Assembly: GCA_021786375.1 (NCBI GenBank)
Contig: JAJYNL010000065.1
Location: forward strand, 5,902 to 45,892
Reading direction: 5' to 3'
Source of the DNA: Actinomycetes bacterium
GTDB lineage: Bacteria; Actinomycetota; Acidimicrobiia; Acidimicrobiales; Acidimicrobiaceae
DNA: 39,991 nt
In this document: positions 1-7,557 of the stretch, in pieces
How positions within the stretch are numbered: the stretch's first letter is position 1
How the letters are laid out: every line of letters begins with the position of its first letter
Notes under the pieces: model-generated
What the model saw: only the letters and a program-made list of their open reading frames with translations
Database searches by the model: none
Told to the model about the DNA's origin: nothing
Made by a program: the position numbers and the translations under genes

Positions 1-276
1 GCCCCCTCGGGTGACTTCCAGATCTCCGGGACGAATCTGGACAACGTCTCGATGGAGCTGCTCTGCCCGGCCGGGTCGACCAGCGGTCCTCCGATCGTCA
101 TCTCCCAGGGACCCTTCTCCTTCGACGGGAGCGAGCTGAACCTGCACGTATCGGGCGGGCTGGTCTCGGGCGGCATCTACGACGTCCGCATAGTGGCCAA
201 TGGCGCGATATCGGCGGTCAACGCCGGCGACCGGCTCTTCGTGGCCATCGCCGCGGGTGGTTCTGCCTCGGCCTGA
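1..276 (+). CDS. C-terminal end of a putative secreted or surface protein (5' end outside the window)
   Basis: The frame is open from base 1 and ends with TGA at 274-276, giving 91 residues of a C-terminus. The composition is beta-rich with many G, S, V and I. Phrases such as FQISGTNLDNVSMELL and GGIYDVRIVANG resemble the end of an IPT/TIG-like immunoglobulin-type fold, where a ligand or surface-binding sheet alternates with glycine turns. That is a composition-based guess. No catalytic motif, membrane segment or anchor is visible in the part present. It is followed by about 80 bp of intergenic sequence and then the GGDEF-EAL gene on the same strand. Neighbouring PilT suggests, but does not show, a surface or pilus context. 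Confidence 0.6.
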   Translation, partial: APSGDFQISGTNLDNVSMELLCPAGSTSGPPIVISQGPFSFDGSELNLHVSGGLVSGGIYDVRIVANGAISAVNAGDRLFVAIAAGGSASA

Positions 277-357
277 AATGCCAAACCTCTGGCAATTGGT
301 AATTACACTCCGGTAAGATCCTGCTAGCACTTTTGAGCGTGCAGCGTCGTCCTGCGG

Positions 358-2466
358 GTGGCGGTGGCATTCTCCGCCTCGGGTGGATTGACCCGAGGTG
401 CTAGTTTCGATCGGAGCCGGGGGTTGGACAATCGGCGTGCGCGGCAACTGAGGATTCGTCTGCTCCCGGCGGTTGTCGCCCTCGTTGCGCTGATTGCCCT
501 GGCGGCGGTGGCCTGGTCCGATCCGCTCGAGCGCCTTGGTCGCAACGCCTGGGTCGCTGCTCTTCTCTTTGTGGCGCTGGTCCTCTCCGAGATCGTCGGA
601 GCCCTCGCCGAGCGCTCCGAGCGGGTGCGACCGCTGGAGGCCGAATCATGGGCCTTTGCTTTCGCCCTACTGATTTACGCCCCTTCGGCGGCTCTCCTGC
701 TGCTCGCCGCGCTGGTAAGGGTGGCCATCGCCCTTGTGCGCCGCCGCCCCGGTGCGGCCGCGCTCATGTCGGGCGCCTCGACGCTTGTCACCATGGCCGC
801 GGGCCTCGGTGTGCTGGCCGCCTTTGGTGCTGGGGCCGGGCTGGCCGGTGGCTCGCCCAGCGGAGGCTCGGTGGCGGGCCAAGTGGCGGCGGCGCTGGCG
901 ATGGCGCTGGTGGCCGGCTTACTCCGGGCTTTGTGGTGGTCCTACGCGCGAGGGGTTTCGGTGCGCTTCGCGCTTGGGCCTGAGGCGGCAGAGGTCTTCG
1001 GAGCCGAGGTGGTGCTGCTGCTGCTCGGAGTTCTGGTGCTGGCCCTGGTCGAGCGGAGCGGAGTCTTCGCGCCGGTGGCCGTGGCGGTCGCCCTGGCGGT
1101 GCAGTACGGCGCCAAGCGGGCCCTTGAGGGCAGCCGCCTGCGCAGTGTCGACGCCCTGACCAATCTTGCCAACCGGGCAAGTTTCGAAAAGGGGGTGGAC
1201 GCCTTCGTGGCCGAGGCCGAGCGCAGGGGTGGGGGGTTCGCCGTATACCTGATCGACCTCGACGGTTTTGGCGAGATCAACGCCACACTCGGCACGACCG
1301 TAGGTGACCTGGCCTTGAAGGCCATGGCCGGCAGGCTTGAAGGTGGCCTGCGCCCGACCGACCTCCTGGGGCGGGTGGGGGGTGACGAGTTCGCCATAGC
1401 CGCCTATCGAGTCGAATCCCGCGAGGAGGTGGAGGCGCTTGCCGCGCGGCTGCGACAGCAGATCGCACGTCCCCTCGAGGTGGGAGGTTGCCCGGTGGCA
1501 CTGACCGGCTCCATTGGGGTGGCTCTCTTCCCCGACCACGGGACGAGCGCCGCCGAGCTGATCGCCCATAGCGATGTGGCCCTCTTCGGCGCCAAGCGCC
1601 GGCGCCAAGGGGTTTCGACCTACCAGGGCGAGGGCGAGCGTTTCAACACCGGGCGTTTCTCCCTCCTTGCCGACCTGCGCCAGGCGATCGGCACCAGCCA
1701 GCTCTACCTTGTCTACCAGCCCAAAATCGATCTGGCCAGCGACAGGGTCGCCGGCGTGGAGGCTCTGCTGCGCTGGAACCATCCTCGCTTGGGACTGGTG
1801 GGGCCGGCGGAGTTCATGCCGCTTGCGGAGCAGACCGAGCTGATGGGACCGCTCACCGCCTGGGTGGTGCGCGAGGCGTTGGCCCAGTGTGCCCGCTGGC
1901 ATGCCGGAGGGATAAAGGTGGGAGTCGCGGTCAACACCTCGGCCAAGAACTTGCACGATCTGGAGTTTCCGGGCATGGTCGCCCGCGAGCTGGAGCTGGC
2001 GGGCGTGGAGGCGGGCTGGCTGGAGATGGAGATAACCGAGAGTACGGTCATGGCTGATCCCACCCGCTCGCGCCTGGTCATCGAGCAGCTGCGTGGGATG
2101 GGTGTGGCGGTCTCGGTGGATGATTTCGGGGCCGGGTATTCCTCGTTCACCTACCTGCAGCAACTCCCGATTTCCAGTGTCAAGATCGACTCGTCCTTTG
2201 TCACCACCATGGCAGGCGATGCCAACGGCCGGGCCATCGTGCGGGCGATAATCGACCTGGCCAAGGACCTCTCCATTGGTACCGTGGCCGAAGGGGTTGA
2301 GACCGAGGAGGTTATGGAGGCGCTGCGCGTGCTGGGCTGTTCGATGGCGCAGGGCTACTACATACACCGCCCTGCGACGGCGGCCGACATGACGCATTGG
2401 CTGGCCGGGGGCGCGATTCCCGCGGCGCGGAGCCGGCGTGCCGGCGGCGGGCACTCAGCCGAATAG
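358..2466 (+). CDS. Membrane-bound GGDEF-EAL cyclic-di-GMP enzyme (dual diguanylate cyclase/phosphodiesterase)
   Basis: A 702-aa protein starting at GTG 358. The first 250 residues hold about six or seven hydrophobic segments (roughly 36-53, 65-83, 98-125, 138-162, 173-195, 215-250), a membrane sensor of no named family that I recognise. A GGDEF domain follows (about 262-420), with the signature GGDEF at 341-345 and an RxxD product-inhibition motif exactly five residues upstream (RPTD). The EAL domain (about 435-690) has EAL at 468-470, NTSAKN, EITES, DDFGAGYSS at 588-596, the VKID lysine and AEGVET, so both active sites look intact. Known role of the family: making and breaking c-di-GMP at the membrane, controlling pili, adhesion or motility. 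A possible -10 (TAAGAT, 314-319) lies upstream. The gene ends 133 bp before a PilT-type gene, with a terminator between them, so a functional link to pili is plausible. Confidence 0.93.
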   Translation: MAVAFSASGGLTRGASFDRSRGLDNRRARQLRIRLLPAVVALVALIALAAVAWSDPLERLGRNAWVAALLFVALVLSEIVGALAERSERVRPLEAESWAFAFALLIYAPSAALLLLAALVRVAIALVRRRPGAAALMSGASTLVTMAAGLGVLAAFGAGAGLAGGSPSGGSVAGQVAAALAMALVAGLLRALWWSYARGVSVRFALGPEAAEVFGAEVVLLLLGVLVLALVERSGVFAPVAVAVALAVQYGAKRALEGSRLRSVDALTNLANRASFEKGVDAFVAEAERRGGGFAVYLIDLDGFGEINATLGTTVGDLALKAMAGRLEGGLRPTDLLGRVGGDEFAIAAYRVESREEVEALAARLRQQIARPLEVGGCPVALTGSIGVALFPDHGTSAAELIAHSDVALFGAKRRRQGVSTYQGEGERFNTGRFSLLADLRQAIGTSQLYLVYQPKIDLASDRVAGVEALLRWNHPRLGLVGPAEFMPLAEQTELMGPLTAWVVREALAQCARWHAGGIKVGVAVNTSAKNLHDLEFPGMVARELELAGVEAGWLEMEITESTVMADPTRSRLVIEQLRGMGVAVSVDDFGAGYSSFTYLQQLPISSVKIDSSFVTTMAGDANGRAIVRAIIDLAKDLSIGTVAEGVETEEVMEALRVLGCSMAQGYYIHRPATAADMTHWLAGGAIPAARSRRAGGGHSAE

Positions 2467-2479
2467 GTATAGACAAAGC

Positions 2480-2509
2480 TTTACGCTGCCTGGCTCGCAG
2501 GAGTAGTAT
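2480..2509 (+). promoter_or_regulatory. Weak candidate promoter for the pilT-like gene, upstream of its leader terminator
   Basis: TTTACG (2480-2485) and TAGTAT (2504-2509) are separated by 18 nt and match 4/6 of each sigma-70 hexamer. It is the only reasonable pair I see in the 133-bp gap. If used, transcription would start near 2516, before the hairpin terminator at 2550-2571. This is inferred from position; no strong consensus is present. Confidence 0.25.
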
Positions 2510-2549
2510 TTTCCCGTCGGAGGACGGCCGATTCATCGTCGAATTGGCG

Positions 2550-2571
2550 CCCGCCTTTGCGGGTTTTTCTT
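2550..2571 (+). terminator. Intrinsic terminator between the GGDEF-EAL gene and pilT
   Basis: CCCGC (2550-2554), loop CTTT, GCGGG (2559-2563), then TTTTTCTT (2564-2571). This is a textbook rho-independent terminator, with the best U-tract in the window. It lies 84 bp after the GGDEF-EAL stop and only 28 bp before the pilT start, so it sits inside any normal pilT leader. It could simply end the upstream gene, or act as an attenuator for pilT. Confidence 0.8.
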
Positions 2572-2599
2572 CAGATGCCGATCGGGAGGGCCGACATAA

Positions 2600-3694
2600 A
2601 TGGTTGTGAGTCATGACTATCTTGATGGCCTCCTAAGGCTTCTTTCCAGCCGCGACGGATCGGACCTGCACCTGAAGGCAGGGGTCGTCCCCAGGGTGCG
2701 GGTGAAGGGGATCCTCTCGGAGTTGACCGACGTCTCCGCTCCAACTGCCGACGACATGTCCCATATCGCCCGCTCGACCATGACGGCATCGCTGTGGGAT
2801 TCGCTGGGAGTGAATCGCCAGGCGGACTACGCATTCTCCTCTTCGGATGGGACCAGGTTTCGCGTCAACTCCTTCTTTCAGCGGGGGATGATATCCATGG
2901 CTTTCCGCCGGGTGCTCAATGCGCCTTCCACGGTGGAGGGCTTGGGGCTGCCACCGGTGGTCACTCGGCTGGCCAACGAGAGGCGTGGGCTGATCCTGGT
3001 CACCGGGCCGACCGGGTCGGGCAAGACCACGACACTGGCCTCCATGATCGGCCACATCAACCGCACTCGTGCCTGTCATATCATCACCATTGAGGACCCC
3101 ATCGAGGTGCTGCAGAGGGACGAGAAGGCCTACATCAACCAGCGCGAGATCGGTTCCGACGCCGTCGACTTCGCTCTGGCCATGAAGGCTGCCATGCGCG
3201 AGGACCCCGACGTGATCCTGGTGGGGGAGATGCGGGACGAGGAAACGGTGCACGCCGCCATCGCCGCCGCCGAGACCGGCCACCTGGTTCTCTCCACCCT
3301 TCACACCACGAACGCCAAGGAGACCGTCAGCCGCATCATCGACTTCTTCCCGGCCCATCAGCACGGCCAGATACGTGCCGCTCTGGCGGGCTCGCTGAGA
3401 GGGGTCATCTGCCAGCGCCTGGTGCGCACCAACAACGGGGGGCTGCGCCCGGTGATGGAGATCCTGGTCGGTAACGGCCGTGTCTCCCAGGCGATTGTCG
3501 AGCCCACCAAGGGTGATGACATCCACTCCATCATCAAGGACGGCGAGTTCTACGGGATGCTCACTTTTGAGAAATCCCTCTTCGACTTGATCTCCGCGGG
3601 CATGATCGATGTGAAGGAGGCGCTGATGGCGGCCTCCTCACCCCAGGACCTGCAGGTCATGTTGCAGCGAACCGGGCAGTTTCAGGCCAGCTGA
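2600..3694 (+). CDS. pilT: PilT/PilU-family type IV pilus retraction ATPase
   Basis: 364 aa, ATG 2600 with GGGAGGG nine bases upstream. It is a hexameric secretion-type ATPase: an N-terminal PAS-like region (SDLHLKAG... near 20-100), Walker A GPTGSGKT at 136-143, Asp box (ITIEDPIE), Walker B-like ILVGEMRD and His box STLHTTNA. The late region DIHSIIKDGEFYGMLTFEKS corresponds to the AIRNLIRE region of PilT, somewhat diverged. The family depolymerises type IV pili at the inner membrane and powers twitching or DNA uptake. The length (about 345-370 aa) and lack of the long N-terminal extension separate it from PilB. No pilin, PilB or PilC gene is in the window. It may be one of several PilT paralogues or PilU, so the exact symbol is uncertain. 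The neighbouring c-di-GMP enzyme fits pilus control. Confidence 0.9.
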   Translation: MVVSHDYLDGLLRLLSSRDGSDLHLKAGVVPRVRVKGILSELTDVSAPTADDMSHIARSTMTASLWDSLGVNRQADYAFSSSDGTRFRVNSFFQRGMISMAFRRVLNAPSTVEGLGLPPVVTRLANERRGLILVTGPTGSGKTTTLASMIGHINRTRACHIITIEDPIEVLQRDEKAYINQREIGSDAVDFALAMKAAMREDPDVILVGEMRDEETVHAAIAAAETGHLVLSTLHTTNAKETVSRIIDFFPAHQHGQIRAALAGSLRGVICQRLVRTNNGGLRPVMEILVGNGRVSQAIVEPTKGDDIHSIIKDGEFYGMLTFEKSLFDLISAGMIDVKEALMAASSPQDLQVMLQRTGQFQAS

Positions 3695-4002
3695 GGAGCT
3701 GGGCGAGTTCGCGGCCATCACCGGTGAGGTGATGGCACGTCGGCGGGGCCGGCCGCCTCGGCTCGGCGTGCCCGTCCCTCCTGGTGCCGCGACGGTCAAA
3801 CCGCGGGTGCGTCGTGCGGTGAGACTCCAAGAAGCCCGAAGAGTCGCCAGGGACATCTCCGCCGATATGGGTTTGGTGGCATCCGGATCGAGTCGGTAGT
3901 ATCCCAGATCTATGTTCGACCCCCCGGGATCGCGGATTAGGCGAATCGCCTCCACACAACTCGGTTGGGACTCGGTCCGGCTCGAGAAAGGGGAATGGCG
4001 CA
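3695..4002 (+). other. 308-bp intergenic region, no convincing gene
   Basis: There is a 55-codon open frame at 3732-3899 encoding an Arg-rich peptide that begins MARRRGRPPRLG. Its third-position GC (about 63%) is no higher than background and it has no well-placed ribosome site, so I do not call it a gene. TTGGTG (3873-3878) and TAGTAT (3897-3902), 18 nt apart, are a weak promoter candidate for the permease. A GAAAGGGG ribosome-binding site ends at 3993. No known riboswitch consensus was recognised. Confidence 0.5.
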
Positions 4003-4005
4003 TTG

Positions 4006-5475
4006 GTGGCTAAGGCGACGCCGGATTCGGCCATGGCGAGAAACCGGCCGTGGAGCATCGAAACTCACGGGATCGATGCGATCGGGGGCGAGGAGCGACG
4101 GGGAAAGCCATCGGACACCTTCTGGGTGTGGTTTGCGGCAAACATCTCTGTCCTGGGCGTTACCTACGGCGGTTACCTGGTCATCTTCTACGGCCTGGAT
4201 CTTTGGCAAACGGTCGTGGCGGCGGTGGTGGGCGTGGTTGCCTCCTTCCTGCTGGTCGGCTTGATTAGTTTGGCAGGCAAGCGGGCAGGGGCGCCGACCA
4301 TGGTGCTCTCCCGAGCACCTTTCGGCGTGATCGGGAACGGGCTTCCGGCCCTGGTCAGCTACGTCACACTGGTGGGCTTCGAAATCGTGCTGGCGTCACT
4401 TGCCGCACTGGCGATCCGAACCGTGCTTACCCGGCTCGGGGCGGCCTCCAGCACCGGGGAACTTGCAGTCGGCTTCGTCATGGTTGTTGCGCTCGCGGTG
4501 GCGGTCAGTCTCTTCGGACAGGCCACGATCCAGCGTGTCCTGACTTGGTTCACGGCCGCCTTCGGCGCGTTGACGCTGGTCTTCATGGCGCTCGAGGCGC
4601 GGCAGGTGGACTGGCGGAAAGTGGCTGCCCTGCCGCACGGTAACCTCCTGGCGGGACTGCTCGGCGGGCTGTCGATCATCATGGCCGGGACCGGCCTTAC
4701 CTGGACCAATACCGCCGCCGACTACAGCCGTTACCTCCCAAGATCGGTTTCCTCGCGCGGCGTGGTGTGGTGGACCACCTTCGGCGCCTCGCTCCCGCTC
4801 GTGGCGCTGATCGTTTTCGGAGGGCTCCTGGCCGCCAATGATGCGTCTGTGGCGACCTCTTCCGATCCGATCGGCGTGTTGGCGGCACCCCTTCCCACCT
4901 GGTTCCTTATTCCCTACATGATCACGGCGGTCGGCGGCTTGGTGGCGGAGGTGGTGATGAGCAGTTACTCGGGTGGCCTCAACCTGCTGACGCTAGGCTT
5001 GCGCACCGCGCGGCACAAGTCCATCCTCCTGGATTCGGTGCTGGTGGCATCCGGAAGCATTTACATCCTGTTCTTCTCGCCCTCCTTCTTCGCACCATTC
5101 GAAGGGTTCCTGGTTACGATGGGCGCCGCGCTCGCTTCCTGGGCGGCGATCTTTCTGGTCGATCTCTGGGTTTTCCGGAGGGGGGGATATGTGGAGGCCG
5201 ACTTGTACGACTCGTGCGGGTCCTATGGCTCGGTGAATCTTGCGGGGGTCTCCTCTCTCGTGCTGGGCACGGCGCTGGGGTGGGGCCTGCTCACCTCGAC
5301 CAGTCCCGCCTTCGCCTGGACCGGGTATCTCCTCGGGATGGCGGGCGGTCCAAAGGGGCCGGTCGGCGCCAGCAGCATCGGCCTGCTTTGCGCATTCGTT
5401 GTAGCGGGACTGCTCTATGCGCTGCTGAGCCGGCCGCGTATCTCGGCCTCGCGGACGGCGGAGAGCGCGGTGTGA
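4006..5475 (+). CDS. NCS1-family nucleobase permease (CodB/cytosine-purine permease-like)
   Basis: About 489 aa. Starts at GTG 4006 (TTG 4003 is adjacent); GAAAGGGG lies 12 nt upstream. The N-terminus has the family signature region (WSIETHGID..., FWVWFAANISVLGVTYG), followed by about twelve hydrophobic segments and a short cytoplasmic tail. Motifs such as GTGLTWTNTAADYSRYLP in the middle are typical of the NCS1 family (sodium or proton symport of cytosine, purines, uracil, allantoin, thiamine precursors). The substrate cannot be read from the sequence. The gene ends in GTGTGA: the last four bases (GTGA, 5472-5475) also form the start of a 35-codon ORF. A PfkB kinase follows 105 bp later, so import plus phosphorylation of a nucleobase-derived or nucleoside compound is a reasonable inference. 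Confidence 0.9.
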   Translation: MAKATPDSAMARNRPWSIETHGIDAIGGEERRGKPSDTFWVWFAANISVLGVTYGGYLVIFYGLDLWQTVVAAVVGVVASFLLVGLISLAGKRAGAPTMVLSRAPFGVIGNGLPALVSYVTLVGFEIVLASLAALAIRTVLTRLGAASSTGELAVGFVMVVALAVAVSLFGQATIQRVLTWFTAAFGALTLVFMALEARQVDWRKVAALPHGNLLAGLLGGLSIIMAGTGLTWTNTAADYSRYLPRSVSSRGVVWWTTFGASLPLVALIVFGGLLAANDASVATSSDPIGVLAAPLPTWFLIPYMITAVGGLVAEVVMSSYSGGLNLLTLGLRTARHKSILLDSVLVASGSIYILFFSPSFFAPFEGFLVTMGAALASWAAIFLVDLWVFRRGGYVEADLYDSCGSYGSVNLAGVSSLVLGTALGWGLLTSTSPAFAWTGYLLGMAGGPKGPVGASSIGLLCAFVVAGLLYALLSRPRISASRTAESAV

Positions 5476-5579
5476 ACCCCGCTCGCTTTGGTGCCGGGAT
5501 CGCCATGCTGACCGGCGTGAACTCGAACGCCTGCCGGAATGCGTCGCTCGCCGGCGGAATGCACGGCTGGAAGGCGTGA
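5472..5579 (+). CDS. Putative 35-aa small protein between permease and kinase
   Basis: GTG at 5472 overlaps the permease stop in the arrangement GTGA; the ORF runs to TGA at 5577-5579, and the kinase starts at GTG 5584, four bases later. Third-position GC is about 86% (30 of 35 codons), as expected of a coding frame in this genome. The peptide is Gly/Ala/Asn rich, contains one Cys, and ends GGMHGWKA. I recognise no family and no membrane helix. It exactly fills the space between two genes whose products should act together, which supports translation, but the length is too short for certainty. The alternative is a non-coding spacer that is open by chance. Confidence 0.4.
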   Translation: MNPARFGAGIAMLTGVNSNACRNASLAGGMHGWKA

Positions 5580-5583
5580 ACCG

Positions 5584-6537
5584 GTGAAGCGGCCTCCCGC
5601 CCGCCTCGTGGTGGCCGGCACCGTGCTGGTCGACATTCTGCTTTACCTCGATAGCCATCCAAACCCGGGGGAGGTGAGGATCGCCCGAGGCGCTGTCGTG
5701 TCACCCGGAGCCGGCTACAACTTGCTCCGCACGGCGGTGGGCCTTGGCCTCCCTGCGGCCCTATTGGGCTTGGTCGGGGACGGTCCATTCGGCAGGATCG
5801 TGCGCGATTCCCTCGCCGAACTGGGCGTACCGGTTCTCCTGCCGACGCGCGGACGGATCGACACGGGCTTTGACGTGGGGCTCGTTCAGCTTGGGCTGGA
5901 CAGCCAGCCGAGCTTCGTCGGATCCCCCGGCGTGGAGGTGGAGCTGGCCTTGGAGGATTTGCGCGGGGTGCGGCTCGAGCCGGGGGATGCGGTCTACGTC
6001 TCGGGATACGACCTGTGGCACGAGGGGGCGGGCCCGCCACTGGCGGAGTGGCTGGGTGACCTGGGGGACGACCAGCTTGTGGTGATGGATCCTGGACCCC
6101 TCGTCGCGCAGATCCCCGCGGGCCGGCTGGAAGCTGCGCTGAGCCGCGCCGACGTCGTCAGTTCCAACCTGGCCGAGGCCCGGGCATTGGCCGGGGCATT
6201 GGATGGGCCGGAACTTTGCGAGGCGATAGGGGGCATGCTCCGCCCTGACGCCGTGGCGGTCGTCCGTGCCGGGGCGCAAGGGTGCTGGGTGGCCGTCGGC
6301 GACGGGGGTGTCTCGCATATCCGGCCCCGCCCCGCGCCGCCGCAAGACACCACGGGGGCGGGAGACGTGCACGTGGCGACCTTTCTTACCCGGCTCGCCA
6401 GGGGGGACCACGCCTTCGAGGCGGCCCGATGGGCAAACGTCGCGGCTTCGATGGCAGTCGAACGCCTCGGGTCCTCCGAGGCGCCCTCGGAGGAGGAGCT
6501 GCGGCGTGAGATGGCCAAGTACCGAGGCGGCCGATAA
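5584..6537 (+). CDS. PfkB/ribokinase-family sugar or nucleoside kinase
   Basis: 317 aa from GTG 5584; a longer frame begins at 5539 but would run through the preceding small ORF. It starts with the family's beta-strand VVAGTVLVD, has a GAGYNLLRTAVGLG segment matching the substrate-side PfkB signature, and the C-terminal signature DTTGAGD at 255-261, where Asp261 is the expected catalytic base and the glycines form the anion hole. The family transfers ATP phosphate to a hydroxymethyl group of sugars or nucleosides in the cytoplasm. Substrate is not determinable. Coupling to an NCS1 permease suggests a nucleoside or nucleobase-related ligand; the closest well-known genes in such settings are YegV-like or pseudouridine-type kinases, but this is inference. 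Confidence 0.88.
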   Translation: MKRPPARLVVAGTVLVDILLYLDSHPNPGEVRIARGAVVSPGAGYNLLRTAVGLGLPAALLGLVGDGPFGRIVRDSLAELGVPVLLPTRGRIDTGFDVGLVQLGLDSQPSFVGSPGVEVELALEDLRGVRLEPGDAVYVSGYDLWHEGAGPPLAEWLGDLGDDQLVVMDPGPLVAQIPAGRLEAALSRADVVSSNLAEARALAGALDGPELCEAIGGMLRPDAVAVVRAGAQGCWVAVGDGGVSHIRPRPAPPQDTTGAGDVHVATFLTRLARGDHAFEAARWANVAASMAVERLGSSEAPSEEELRREMAKYRGGR

Positions 6538-6591
6538 CCACTGGCCCAGGCGGGGCTGGTTCCGGCGGGCGGCCATGAAGACGGTGGCTCG

Positions 6592-6607
6592 TGTGCGATG
6601 GGTCACA
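6592..6607. promoter_or_regulatory. Near-consensus CRP-type site upstream of the MBL-fold gene
   Basis: TGTGC-GATGGG-TCACA matches the CRP/GlxR consensus TGTGA-N6-TCACA at 9 of 10 defined bases. Its centre (6599.5) lies 71.5 bp upstream of the proposed leaderless start at 6671, a spacing used by class I CRP activators. A chance match is possible; the stronger perfect site at 25569 gives some support that a CRP-type regulator operates here. Confidence 0.35.
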
Positions 6608-6657
6608 TGTGCCCCTTCTCGCATCCGAAGCGTCTCCATCTTCCGGGCGAAAGTGGC

Positions 6658-6663
6658 TAGCTT
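6658..6663 (+). promoter_or_regulatory. -10 element of a leaderless promoter
   Basis: TAGCTT, seven bases before the GTG at 6671. The spacer is TTCCTCT, the opposite of a Shine-Dalgarno sequence, so translation probably starts at the transcript's 5' end. No clear -35 is seen. Confidence 0.45.
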
Positions 6664-6670
6664 TTCCTCT

Positions 6671-7525
6671 GTGAAGGTTTCGGTGCGCTTCTACGGGACC
6701 CGGGGCTCGCGCCCGGTGGTGGGTCCGGATCATGCGGAATTTGGCGGCGATACCGCCTTCGTAGTGATCGAGGCTGGTGGTGAGCCGGTCTTCCTCGACC
6801 TTGGCACGGGCATGGACGCCTATGCGCGCCGCCTGGAGGCCGGACAGCTGGTGCGTGCGTCAGTGTTGCTCAGCCACTACCACTTCGACCACGTGCAGGG
6901 CCTTCCCTTTTTCACCGCGGTGGATGTGGAGGGTGCGAGGCTCAGGATCTTCACCCCCGGCGGCCCCGATCCGCTGGAGCGCCTCTTCGCCCCTCCCTTC
7001 TTCCCGGTCTCTCCGTTGCGCTTCCGGGGGGAGATCTCGGTTGCCCGCGTCGAGGAGGGCCGCTTAGAGCTGGAGGCCTCGCGGGTGGAGGTCCTGGCTC
7101 TCGAGGTGCCCCATACCAACACCGCCTTCGGATATCGCATCGAGGCGGGTGGAATCTCCATCTGCTACATCCCCGATCACCAGGCCCCTTGCGGCCTCGA
7201 TTTCTTTGATGAGAAGGCTCTGCGCCTGGCCGAAGGGGCGGACCTGGTCATTCACGACGCCCAGTACAGCGAGGTGGAGTTCGCGGCCAAGTGCCACTGG
7301 GGCCACTCCACCTACGGATACGCAGCCGCCCTGGCTCACCAGGCGGGTGCCAAGCATGTTGTGCTGTTCCATCACGACCCTTCTCGCACGGACTCGGATC
7401 TCCTGGAGGTGGAGAAAGGACTGGCCGCACGATACGCTCCCCTGGGCCTGCGGGTGACCGCCGCACGGCAGGGAGGGATGATCTTGCTATCCGATGAGCA
7501 CGCCGCCGCCGCAGGCGCCCTTTAG
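6671..7525 (+). CDS. Metallo-beta-lactamase-fold hydrolase
   Basis: 284 aa from GTG 6671. The frame is open far upstream (to 6266), but that part overlaps the kinase gene and is non-homologous in look; homology-like sequence begins KVSVRFYGTRGS. The zinc motif HYHFDH occupies 69-74, with later ligand candidates in the IHDAQYS and HWGHS segments and LFHHDPSRTD near the end. The opening FYGTRGSRP and the GGDT region resemble the PhnP/class-II cyclic phosphodiesterase-like branch (COG1235-like), so a phosphodiester substrate is possible, but the reaction is unknown. Expected cytoplasmic, with no signal peptide. It lies 133 bp after the kinase and 32 bp before the RmlC-like gene. No ribosome-binding site is visible. 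Confidence 0.85.
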   Translation: MKVSVRFYGTRGSRPVVGPDHAEFGGDTAFVVIEAGGEPVFLDLGTGMDAYARRLEAGQLVRASVLLSHYHFDHVQGLPFFTAVDVEGARLRIFTPGGPDPLERLFAPPFFPVSPLRFRGEISVARVEEGRLELEASRVEVLALEVPHTNTAFGYRIEAGGISICYIPDHQAPCGLDFFDEKALRLAEGADLVIHDAQYSEVEFAAKCHWGHSTYGYAAALAHQAGAKHVVLFHHDPSRTDSDLLEVEKGLAARYAPLGLRVTAARQGGMILLSDEHAAAAGAL

Positions 7526-7557
7526 GATCATCGAGGGCGTCGGACGGAGGAGGAGAC

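Noticed and set aside
919-2454. 511-codon open frame antisense to the GGDEF-EAL gene
   Set aside because: Low-stop antisense frame caused by high GC; no protein-like motifs, and the plus-strand gene has full domain motifs.
3732-3899. 55-codon ORF with an AT-hook-like RRRGRPPR start
   Set aside because: Third-position GC about 63%, no proper ribosome site, no known homologue; kept only as a note in the intergenic entry.
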